Part shown: positions 38,001 through 49,928 of the stretch, one piece after another | Layout: each line of letters opens with the position of its first letter | Position numbering within the stretch: position 1 is the stretch's first letter | Source: Dasypus novemcinctus | Taxonomy: Eukaryota > Chordata > Mammalia > Cingulata > Dasypodidae | Direction of reading: 5' to 3' | Length of the DNA: 64,000 bases | Assembly (NCBI RefSeq): GCF_030445035.2 | Contig: NC_080695.1 | Coordinates: 1,730,545-1,794,544, forward strand | Position numbers and translations under genes: made by a program | The notes under the pieces: generated by a model | Database searches by the model: none | What the model was told of the DNA's origin: nothing | What the model saw: only the letters and a program-made list of their open reading frames with translations

Positions 38001-41000
38001 TGCCGCTACGAGCGCAGCGAGCATGCCACAGGGACGCGGAGGGGACATCGCATGCCCCACCGGGGTCCCTCCAGAGCCTCTGTCCAGCACTGCCTCCTGT
38101 GGCTTCAACATGCCCCGCGTCCAACTGCGCAGGGGCAGGCGCTGGCCCTCATCGGGCCTGGTGGCTGTGGCAGCAGCAGGCGTCGAGGCCCCCGCACGAG
38201 ACGCCACCCTGTCCTGCCGGCAGGCCTCCCCCATGCCATCCCACCTGCAGACGCCCCATCCATCCTCTGCATGGCCTTGGCCAAACCACCGTCCCCTTCC
38301 CACACGTCCACTGGCGGCAGGCGCTGCCTCGCACGCCCCAGGGCGTTACCATGCCCTCATCCAGCTGCAGAACTCGAGGGGGAGGAGTCAGGACACCAGC
38401 CCGATGAGCCTGAGGCAGCCGCCCTGCCCACTCGCCACCGGCCCCCGCGTCCTGCCATTCCTCGCACGAGCAGGCACGGCAACCACAGGGTTCTGGGTGT
38501 CAAGACGCTGCCCATGCTACTGCCGCTGCCCGAGTGCCTCCGGAGCTGGCCTCTGCTACCGCCCGCCTCACTCGGCCTGGCCCCGTGCTGTTGCTTTTCA
38601 GAGGCCACCGGTTTCCACAAAGAATTGCTTCCAAGTGGCGAGAGGACACCCCCCCCGCCCCACAACAGACCACGGGCCGGGAGAACGCCCCGGGCGCAGG
38701 GCCTGCTGGCTCCACTCACGGCTGCCAGGAGCAGCAGGGGCGGGGCAGAGGCAGCCCTGGCGCGGCCCGGACCCCGATCTGGAACCCTGCAAGCCCCAGG
38801 CGCAAAAGCTGGTCCGCGCAGGTGGCGGCGAGCCGGGGCACAGGCAGCCAGGGCGGGCCCCACGGGCGCCTGCCTCCGACGCAGCACGTGCGCGCCCCTC
38901 CCCGCCTGGCGTCTGCCAGGTCTGCCGGAGCTGAGCTGATTTCAGCGTCTGGACTTTGCACCCATCACCCCAAAGCCCGGAGTGGCACACACATTCTCTG
39001 AGAGCCCAGCGCCCGCCAAGCAACGCTGCGCCTTCTCACCGCTGGAGGCATCCCTCGGAGCCCGTGCTGCGGGGGGTCCTGGGGGCGGCCCAGGCGGTGA
39101 CTGTCACTGCGCCCAGGCCACACTTGCCGTGATGGGCTGGCCAGTGACTGGACACAGGGTGGGCAGGGGCCTGACAGAGGCCCCCCAGCTGCAGCAGAGG
39201 TGAAGGCCCTCTCACTGGGGCTCCCCACTCCCACCCAACACAGGGGTGCACGGCGACCGCAGCAGGACCTTTCCACCACCACGCACACAGGGCCCAGAGG
39301 GCAGTGCGGCCGGAGCACGGCGAGGCGGCGCTGTGCGGGCAGTGCCACTGAGCCGCGGGCGGGAGAATGGTGAACACGGGGGCCCACGCTAAATGTGTGC
39401 TGCCATCACTGAACCGCGCCGGAGCACGGTCCACCTCCTGGAAGGGTGCCACCTCCCCGGTGGGTGGGGACAGGGTCCTGGGTGGCTGCCTCGTCGCCAG
39501 CTGCCCCTACCCTGCCGTGGCAGCCTCATCGCCGGCGGCCTGTGATGCCCACACTCCCTAGAGCAGACACGGCCTGGCGCCCACCACATACACTGTGCCG
39601 CCCTGTGGCCGTCGCCAGGCAGGACACGAGGCACGCGCCGCCGAGCGCCCTTGCCTCCAGAGGCACGCCGCTGCACAAGGACAGCCCCAGGCCCTCTAAC
39701 CTGGAGGGGAAGACAACAGGGCTCAGGGAATTTCGGGGTGTGGCGACAGACACCCCGCCAACAGAGGCCTCTCACTCAGCGCACACAGCTCTGAAAGCCA
39801 TGCCAACGTTTGTCGAGTATCCCGGAAAGCCAACAAGAGATGGGGTCGGCCTCGGGCCGAGGGGCTGAGCCACGGCCACCGGGGAGTCCTCCTGGGACCC
39901 GGGAAGTGCAGCCGTCAGGGCGAGCCTGCGGAGACGGCCAGACGCAGGGCAGGAGCGAGCACGCGGAGCCCACTGCGGGGGCGGGGGCCAGGGCCGCTCA
40001 GGACCTGGGAGCTCACGCCTCCAACTCTTCAGCCTCAGCCTGAAAACGCCCCAGAGTGCTGAACGTCAGGGGCGCACGGCGCGGGGCCAACCTGCAGGGC
40101 CTCCTGGGCCACGAGCCTTGGGTGAGTGTCCGTGGCCTTGACTGCCCACACACCCACGTCCCTGCCGTTCCCTTAGTCTTCTCTCAGGAATGCAAGATAG
40201 CTGCTGTGGGTCCTGCTACTGCGGCTGCATTCTCAGGAGTGAGAAAGGGACAGGGGCCCCGTGTGCCTCCTCTTTTAGGAGAGCAGTAACTTCCAGAAGC
40301 CTGACCTCCCCTGTAATGGGGAAGTGGGCCCGAGGCTGCCGGGGAGGAGGTGAGGGCGCAGCGGCACGGCAGGGCAGCGCTGCCTGCGGCGAGCCTGTGG
40401 GGGAGCTTCTCAGGCATCACTGCTCAGGTAGCCCGGGGGGGCTTCTCCTTCTGGCCCGCGCGTCCTCTGCCCTGGGGCAGGCCTCAGCTTGCCGAGCTCG
40501 TCGCCCATCCCTCGAGCACCAGCAAGGCCACTTGCACGTGCAGGAAGGAGGCAGCACTGTTTGTTCAGAATGTCACCAGGAATTACTCGTCCTGGAGGAA
40601 GCTGCTCAGGTGGGCCTGAACGGACCCCCATCTGCGCTGCCGGGCGCTCCTCGCACAGGTGGAGGGATCTCGCTCTCCACGCCCCCCTGCAGTCTGGCTG
40701 TGCCCAGCACTTCCTCAAGCACAAGCAGCCTTACTCCAGGTCACACCCCCTTCTTCCTCGTGTTACACCTGCGTGTGGACACACGGGTGTATTTTCATAC
40801 TGTGAGCACAGGTAGAATGTGTTTTCTGTGAATTTCGTTTTTTTCAGGACAGTAAAGAAGAGGCTGCAGAGTGTTTGTATGGAAAGGGTCCGAGGACCTG
40901 TGGGCCCCACACCCTTCCCCTGCCCCCGGGACCCCTGGCCCCTGCGTCACTGCAGTGCTGGCCTCAGCCCTGCTGACCCTCAGGGCGCACGAGACCAGAC

Positions 41001-44000
41001 CATCCAGGGCAGGGAGGAGCCACGGCAAAGCCGCGCCTGGCCTTGGTGTGGGGCCGCTCTGCCAACGTGCCAGCTCTCGGGCCGCTGCCTCAGTTGCCCT
41101 CAGAGGTGGGATTTCATAGCAGGGGTTCCAGAAAGAGGAGGAGGAAGAGGAGGAAGAGGAGGAGAAGGAAGGCAGAATGGTGGGAAGACACCAAAAAGGT
41201 TGCTTAAAGCGTCAACTCTCTCGGGAAACGGACTTGGCCCAGTGGTTAGGGCTTCCGTCTACCACATGGGAGGTCCGTGGTTCAAGCCCCAGGCCTCCTT
41301 GACCTGTGTGGAGCTGGCCCACGTGCAGTGCTGATACGCGCAAGGAGTGCCCTGCCACGCAGGGGTGTCCCCGCGTAGGGGAGCCCCACGCCCAAGGAGT
41401 GCACCCCATAAGGAGAGCCGCCCAGCGCGAAAGAAAGTGCAGCCTGCCCAGGAATGGTGCCGCACACACGGAGAGCTGACACAACAAGATGACGCAACAG
41501 AAAGAAACACAGATTCCCATGCCGCTGACAACAACAGAACCGAACAAAGAAAAAAGATGCAGCAAACAGACACAGAGAACAGACAACCAGGGTGGGGGGG
41601 AGAAGTAACTCAATCAATCAATCAATCTTAAAAAAAAAAATCCTGGATGGCATTGGCATCCTGGTGGCAGGGAGTTCACCACGGCGTGCACTCCCGCATC
41701 ATCAGGAAGCCGGTGCAGGCTGTGCCGCCGCCAGCCACCTCTGCCCTCACCCCCAAGCCCGCCTCCCACGGTGGCCTCTGGGGCTCAGGCAGAGCCAGCC
41801 TGTCGCAGGCCCTCCGGCTCCTGCCCCGGCCACTCTCCTGCAGAGCTGTGAGGACCAGTCTGCTGGCCGGAGCAGGCCGGCGCAGCGTTTCGCCCAAGGA
41901 GCTGGCCAGCGGCTCCAGAGTGTGCTGTATGTCACACCTGCCAAACTGTCCACCCTTTCCGAGGAGCTGTGTGATATACACACGAGGGAGTTTGAGATTA
42001 TTTATGAATCCCAAAAAGAGAAAGATTAAGTTTGTACACTCATTCTATTTCTCTGGGTGATACCCTTTGTATTAAATTGAAAGGTTTTATGTTAACTTGA
42101 TAAAATCAGTTTAGGGCTTTGACTCAACCAGGTCAGTAGGGTGTGACTCAGGGTGCGCCCCCCCTGCTTGGTGGGCTGCTAGAAATGGACACTCACCCAA
42201 GATGACACACAAGAAGGGAGCGAGCAGTCATGTGTGAGCCTGGAGCCCAGGGGAGAGATGAGACATTCGCCTGATAGTTTGCAGCTGGAGAGAAGAGAGC
42301 AGCTGAGCAGGCCGGAAAGGAAGGAGCTGAGCCCCTGCCAGAGCCTGACACAGGAGGCCCTGAGACACCACGCAGAGCGCACCCGTCCCGCTCCAAGCTG
42401 CAGCAAGCACCCTGGGCTCTTCAGGCCCTGTGAGGGCGGGCTTCTACTCCAAGTACAGACCTTGATAGAAACCAAGGGATCTCTGGAACTTTCCAACAGC
42501 ACCCCTTCGGCTGACTAACACGACGCATGGTAACGGCAGTGTGTCTGTATGAATTAGGGCGATGTGCCCGACACTGAAACCCACCTTCACTCCTGGAAGA
42601 TGGCAACGTGGTCACAGACACACGACAGAACCAGAGCGCTCGCTTCCGCTCAGCCCTGCGCTGCCCCCCGCTTTACGTAGGGTGTGGAAATCAAGGTAGC
42701 GTGCTATTTTCCATTTGATCTCCACCGCTCTGAGGGCGTAGGGGCCTGCTGCAATGAAGACCCCATCAGACAGGCACAGCCTGGCACATGCCCATCTCAA
42801 GGGTGAGGACAGGTCCCACGTACCGAGTCCAGGGCCAGCTGGAGCTTCCTGCACAGGGAGAGCTGGGAGAGAGCCAGGCACACAGCACTCCCTGCTCCCA
42901 GGTGTCCTTCGAGACTCAAGTCTGGAAGAAATGCTAACGTCTACGTGTAGAGTTGTCCCCCTACTTTCCAATATAATTAAAAGCCACAGAACTTTAAAAC
43001 ATTCCTAGCATTGGCCAGAAAACGACGACTGTGTTAAGAGGTCAAATGCTGGACACTGCATAGCCTGCCACAGCCCACTGCATGGACTGGGGGAGAGTGT
43101 GAACTACAGGTAAACTATAATCCATGCGGCACAGCAGCGCTCCAAGACGTATTCACCAAAGGCAATGAATGTGCCACAATGATGGAGACTGTTGACATGG
43201 GAGGAGTAGGGGGCAGTATACGGACACTCTTACATTTTTAATGTAACATTTTTTGTGATCTATGTATATTTTTTTAAAAAAGACAAAATTAAAAAAAAAA
43301 AAAGGAATCAAAGAGAAAATGTTCACGACCGTCTGCCCGTGAGGGCACTGACAGCACCTGAGCTGCGCCGCCGCCTGGCGTCAGGGGAGAGCAGACCCTC
43401 CCACACAGTTCCTCCTGGCCAGACCCCACCTGAAGCCTCACCTCCCGGGCTGGGCTTTCCCTGCCTGGTCGGAAGCATGCCCGGAAGCGCTGCGCCACAT
43501 GTGCGCCCACCACTGAACGCTCAGCAGGCAGCGACTCCGCGGCACGCCCGCTCCACCGGCAGCCTGGGTTGTTGGTTTCTACACAGAGCACCCCATCTCA
43601 ATTCCGGGGAGTACAGCCCAGGCGAGGCCGCCGGTGACCAAGCCACCTCCTGTGGGTTCTCAGCAGGATGCCCGCTCAGCCCTGGCCGTGGCGCCAGGGT
43701 CCAGCCCCAGGCCTGAGCGGCCGCCACGTCCATCGCCAGGCAGGGAGACGGAGCTCCCACCAGGCCCCCAGGCCGGCAGAACGCAGGCGGCGGGCCTAGG
43801 TCTCCCGGGACCCAGGGGCTTCGTGGAGGTCGGCGGCACCCGGGCGCGCCCCCAGACCCCTGCCCAGCCAGCCTGCCGGGCAGACTGAAGAGCAGCTGTC
43901 CTCCAGCACCACAAGGGCTGGTGTGGCCAGGACCTCGGCCGGCACAGGCGGCGCCTCCCCCAGGGGCAAGGGCCATGGAACGCACCAGGCGCCACCACAG

Positions 44001-47000
44001 CGTGGCTGGGGCTCCACGCCTCCTCAGTGGACGCACGACTTGGGTGACCTGAAGTGATGCTGGGCAGCAGGCAGGCAGGCTCTGGGCGGCTCCAGGACCC
44101 CGCTGGCTGGCACCCCCGCCCCAGCGCCCTCTCCTGGAGTGCGGGCAGGACCTGGGGCTTCGGCCCCACAGAGCACGGCCGAGGGGCCAGGCACCGCCGT
44201 GGTGACAAGGCTGGGTGCCATCTCGCTGGTGGGCTCTCCAGGGCTCCCTCCCCTGCTGGCTTTGACGAAGCCCCCTGCCCAGTGAGAGGCCTGGGGCCCG
44301 AGGGCCCGAGGGGGGCCTGATGGTGCACTAGAGGCTGAGTGCTGACAAGGCCACGTGGGAGGGAAGTCTGTCCTTCCCTTGGCGAGCCTCAGGGGAGACC
44401 CCAGCCCTGACCAGCCCTGTCCTAGAGCAGAGCACCCAGCTAGGCTGCCCCACGCCCTGACGCACACCGTGAGGCGCGGCGCTGCCTGCTGCCAGCGCAC
44501 GTTTTGCGGGTACTCTTCACACGAAGCACCTGTGAGTGACACAGGAGGCCCAAAACAGAGACACGAGCGCACACGCCTCAGGCCCAGCCCACACAGCTCC
44601 AGCAACACAAAACAACAGGCACTTTTCAGAGGCACAGGTCAGCAGAACGGCCCCCAAAGACGTCCATGCTCTCCCCAAAAGCCTGTAGATATGCCTCCTG
44701 ACATGGCCAGGGGCTCTGCAGATGGCAGAGAGACTGTGGCCGGAAGGGGACTGCACTGTCCAGTGGGCCGGCCAGGTACACCGGTTCTTCCACGCCGCGG
44801 CCCTTTCCCAGCAGGGTCAGATCGAGGTGGAAGGACAAGGGATCGCAGCACGAGAGCGACTCGCGTGTCCACTGCCAGCTGTCAAGATGGAGGAAGGGGT
44901 CATGGGCCGAGAGTGCAGGTGGGCTCTGGGGGTGGGAGCAGCACGTGGTGCACGGCCAGCAGGAGGCAGGGCCTCAGTGCTACACCTCCGAGCCGACTCC
45001 TGCCCCCTGCCCAGCGAGCGAGAAGCGGGGTCTCCCTCAGGCTGCAGCACGATGCAGCCTGCAGCACCTGCCTCCAGCACTGGAAGGGACGCACCTGTGC
45101 TGCTTTAAGCTGTTAAACCTGACGTAATTGGTTACAGCAGCAACAGAAACAAACGCAAAGATCCAAGTAACTAAATGACTCGCGCAAAGGCAGTTTTCTA
45201 CTACAAATTAGGTACAAACTGAAAGCCCTGGAGCGATCTAGAGTGAGAGACAGGGACGCTCCGCCTGGCTGGCGGGAGCCCCACACCCCAGGACAGGCCT
45301 GGAGCAGCTGCCGGGAAGGCCGCCGGGCAGCGTCGCCTACGGCCGGCCACTCACCGCAGCCCAGGACGCCCCGGAAGCACAGCCGCGCACCTCCCAGAAG
45401 CACTGCCAGGACCAGCCCCGGGCCCGCCAGCAGGAGAGCGGGCCGAGACAGCGCACGCTCCAAACGCGCCTCAGCGAACGGCCGTGCTGGGGCAGGGGCT
45501 GCCCTCTCTCCAGGGCCATGGTTTCTCTTTCCTTCCTGGCCCCTAATCCCCACAGTTCAGAGCCTGTCCTTCACCCCAGCGGGAAGCCGTGTGCATTCCC
45601 AACCCACGGTCAAAGCGCTGTCCCAGAGCGCCGCCTGCATCCCCACACCGTGCTCTGGCCACAGTCCCTGCAGCCTCCTGCCCAGGCCTGAGGGTATGAG
45701 GGACGTGATCGGGACATGCCTCTCGCTGCTGCGTGTGATGGATGCCCTGCAAGGAGGCTCTCGCTCGGTCCGCGTGAGCCCTGCCATCAGCTGCTCACGC
45801 AGGGTCCAAAAAGTGACCCAGAAGCTTCAAGGGCCTCCGACATCCTATCCCGGAGGCGGCCCGCCCAGGCGCTCTGCCTCAGACCATAGCCCCAGGACCA
45901 GTCCCAAGGCCCGAGACGGCCGTGAGCACGCGAGGGTGTGTGAGTGCACGTGTGCCAGCCTGAGTGTGCGCCCAGCTCCACAGGCTTTACGCCTTCGCTG
46001 CAGACTGTCCTGCTGCACTCAGACTCGACCATCAGGCCAGGGCCACACCCGGAGCAGACAGCGTTTCTGGGAGAAAACCCCTCGTGATGCTCCCGGCCTT
46101 TGAGGGCTCAAGGCACAGCCCCAGGGAGACGGAGGACCAGGCCACGCGCAGTAGAGGCGGCAGGAGGAGGGAGGATGCGCTTCGCCCAGGAGTGCAAACT
46201 GCCGATATGGCCGGCACGGGCATGGAGGGTGTCGAGGAGGGATAGCAGGCACCAGTCACTACTGGCCAGCCGCGGCTCCCGTGTCCTTGCACTGACCGCT
46301 GATTGCCACACTAAGGAGCAGCTCTTCTGGGCACTCCCGATGAGGTCGTTTAAGCCGCGAACCTCCCCTCCCAGACCCGGAATGGACGCAGAAACCCCAG
46401 CTGGCCGTGGACGCTGGCCCAGGGGCCGGCGGCCGCAGCCCCGGCCAGAACCACAGCACCAGGGGACTGCCGTCGGTGCCCACTGTGAGCCCGTCCGGTC
46501 TGTGGGAGCTTCCAAGCCTAGCCCGGGCCCAGAGTGCGACAGGGAGGACGCGCTCCTGCACCTGGACGTCGGCCCTGGACTGTCCTCCCCACACTTCCCG
46601 GGCCTGCGAGGGGACCCGTCTCAGCCCTCTGGTCCCCACCATCCTCGGAGGTGAGAGGACAAGTCCTTCCCCCAGGAAGGGGTCCTGCCGCTGAGGCTTG
46701 GCCGCAGTGTCACTGCCCAGGGCTCGCACATCCTCAGGGAGAAGCTGGCAGCTGCACAGGAGCAGAGGACCCCTGCCCGCCATCGGGACCAGGGCCAGGC
46801 GCAGGAGGCTGTCCCCCACGGCCGCGCAGACCGCCCTTCTCCTCCTCGGCCGCTCCCTGCAGGCTGGATGCATGCCTCAGCGCAGCTGTCCGAACCCCGC
46901 GCCGGCACCGACTCGTCCAGACTCCCCTTGTCGGCAGTGCCTCCACGCTGCGGCCTGGGACCCAGCAGGCTGCCGCTGCGCGCCGACCCTCCCGCTCGTC

Positions 47001-49880
47001 CTAGCTGGAAGGCCAGACCCAGCCTCTCCGCAAACCTCCAGAGTGTGAAGGTCGGAGGCCTGGGCCTGCCTGCTGGGCCCCCATGGCCCCCAGCCCGTGC
47101 CTGCCAGGGCCTGCCCCCCTCGGCCACAGGCCTCAGTGGACCGCTCGCACCCTGTCGCTCCTCTGCTTCACCAAGGCATGCGTCCACGCACCGAGCGCGT
47201 ATCCCACACTCCTGTCCTGGCAAGAGGCTGGTGCTGGTGAGAGAGCTGGAGCTGCCCGCCAGCTCCACGAGCGTGTGGCGGCAGTGAAGCCCGTGCAGCC
47301 TCCTGCATCGGCCTCCGTCAGGCTCCCTGTTACGTGCCCTCCTTCCCCAAGGATTCATGGGACCCCGTCCTGCCCACGCTCTGTGCCCTACACCTGCCTG
47401 GGCCTGCTGCTGCCTCTCCCATCGGAGCTGCTGCTCGCTACCACGGCTTTCTTCTCCCCAGCGACCAGGGCAGGAAATCCGGCCAGTAACCCTTTTTCCC
47501 TTCTTCCTTGCATTCCTTTTTTTTTTTTTTTTTTTTGACGAACTGGGGCCTCCTACGTGGGAAGCTGGTGCTCAACCACTGAGCCACATCACGTTCTCTG
47601 GGTTGGTTTTGTCATTTGTTTCGCTTGTTGTTTGTTTTTGATTTTCTCAAGAGACACCGGAAACCGAGCCTGGGACCACCCGTGCAGGAGGCGGGTGCTC
47701 AACTGCTTGAGCCACCTCCCTGCGTTCTTCCTGAAACTTCCCAGGGCCAGGATCCTGGAAGCTGAAGACCTTTCCTTTCTTCCTCAAACCACTGCTGGGC
47801 CAGCCCCCAAGCGATGAGTTCCCAGCTCCAGCACCCACAGGGGTGGCCCCCCCAAATCCACTGTCCTCTGCCCAACACCCCCTGGAAAGGGCCAGCTGGT
47901 CAGAGACCACCTCTGTCTCTTCTTCCCAGTTACAGTTTTCAAATAAAACAGGAGGCACAGAGGTTCTTTCCCGTCCTCCCCTCCCTGGTGTCCCCGACAC
48001 CCTGCTGCGTTTAGTTCCATCTTCTTGGAGGAGCCCTGACAGCATGGTCTGCGTCCGCGGCGTGACCGCCCGCTCTGCAGAGTAGCCTGGCTCGGCCTCA
48101 CTGCCTGTGGCCGCTCAGGCACTTGCTTGGTTATTTTAGACCTTGTAGCAACACTGAAAGTTAAAAGGAAAAGAAAGACTAGGCAGGAAAAAAACTTAAA
48201 ACTGAAGACATTCTATCTCCTCACTCGTTTTCTGAGAGTTCAGAAAAGGCCAGTCCAGTCCAACCCTCGAAACGTGGCGAGGAGCGTAATTTCGACGAGA
48301 CCGTGGAGGGGAGCTCCCTGAAGCCCGCTCCTCGTGGGGGAGGGCCTTCTCGGCACTGCGCGGCAGGCGGGAGCCCCACGCCAGCACCCAGGGCGGAGAC
48401 CTCGCCAGCACCATTGGCTGCGGCCTTGGCTGGCCAGGCGTCTTGCTGGGCCAAGACGCTCCCGCAGAGACCTGGAGAAAGGGCCCGGGACCTGTCGCCA
48501 TGGCCCACTTGAGACTCTTCCAGGACGCGGCACCGCACAACAACTGGCTGGCCCGGGGGCCCCGAAGCGGAGGACAGCGACGGGAACGAGAGCAGGCGTG
48601 CGCGTGGCAGCAGGTGCTTCGTGGGTCTCTGGGGACGCACCCAGCGGCTGCTGGAGCCCACAGGAACCCGCGGTCTGCGCTCGAGAGGGTAGAAGCTGCT
48701 CCTGTGAGCTCGCGTCCTGCCAGATGCTGCCCGTCTCCAGGGCTTTGGAGCCAAGTCCCCAGTGGTCGCGTGGACTAGACAAGGCGTTCTGCCGTCCTGT
48801 CCGGGAAGGGGACGTCAACCACTCCCCAACCACTGCATCTCCAAGAAGGAGAAAAGGCCCTGGAGCTCAGTACTGTCAGAATCGCCAGAGCAAGCACCCC
48901 CAGCACTGGGTGGGCCCACACTGCACTGCCCTGCCCAGGGGCCAGCGCCAAGAAGCTGCTCCGATGCCACATTTGCGAGGCTGGAGAGGTGGACGAGCGC
49001 GCACGTCCCTGCCAGACGAGCCTTGGCCCACCGGAGCCACCTGGCTGCCATCAGGTTTGGTGAATGACACTGAAGAGACAAGAGGGGCCAGGAGGCCGGG
49101 CCCTGAACCCTAGTGAGGACACAAGGACAGTGCACACAATGCCAAGTCAGGGAACATGGTGCGGGGCTGGGCCCTGGGTCCCTCCCGGTGTCCTCCACCC
49201 CGCAGTGCCTGCCTGAGTCAGCACAGCCTCCCGTGACAAGCAGGCTCCCACACCTGAGGCAAGGACGCACAGCACCTGTGCTCAAGGAAGTACACGAGAA
49301 CAACACTCAACCAGAGGAGAGAGAGGAGTACAGGCATGCCTTTCACCAGAGCAGAAAGATAAAGACTCCAGCAGGCAGACGCCCCTCGAGGAAAGACAGG
49401 CTCTCATGGAGCCGAGTGCCCGAGCTAAGCTATTCCAGGGCTCCCCAACCACTGCCCAAGGAGGAGTGCTGGGCACCCTGGTCACAAGGCCTGGTCCTCA
49501 TGCTACGCACGTGACCCTCGAGGACCCCAGACACCGGACCTGCCTTCTCCCGCCTATGCCACACAGCCGGTGCTACCCAGGTGGCGTGCGCCGACTCGAC
49601 GTCATGCCAGGTCTCCCAGCAGAGTCAGCTCTGAAAGACAGAGTCTGACCATCGCTGCCGCCTCAGGAAGGTGTTCCCATTTTACAACCCTGTCCCCACC
49701 TCGGGCAGCGTGCCACAGGAAGTGTGGCAACGCCCCACGCCCTGGTGGAGAGACTGAGGAGGAAGGCAGGCCTGTCCCTCCGGCGAGCGGCTGCAGCTCC
49801 GCCTGCCTGGCTGTGCGCTGGGCATCAGCCGCCGAGGCTCAGCCTACCCTCAGGAGGGCACGGCCCAGCCCCTCGCGCTC

Positions 49881-49928
<48 letters not shown>

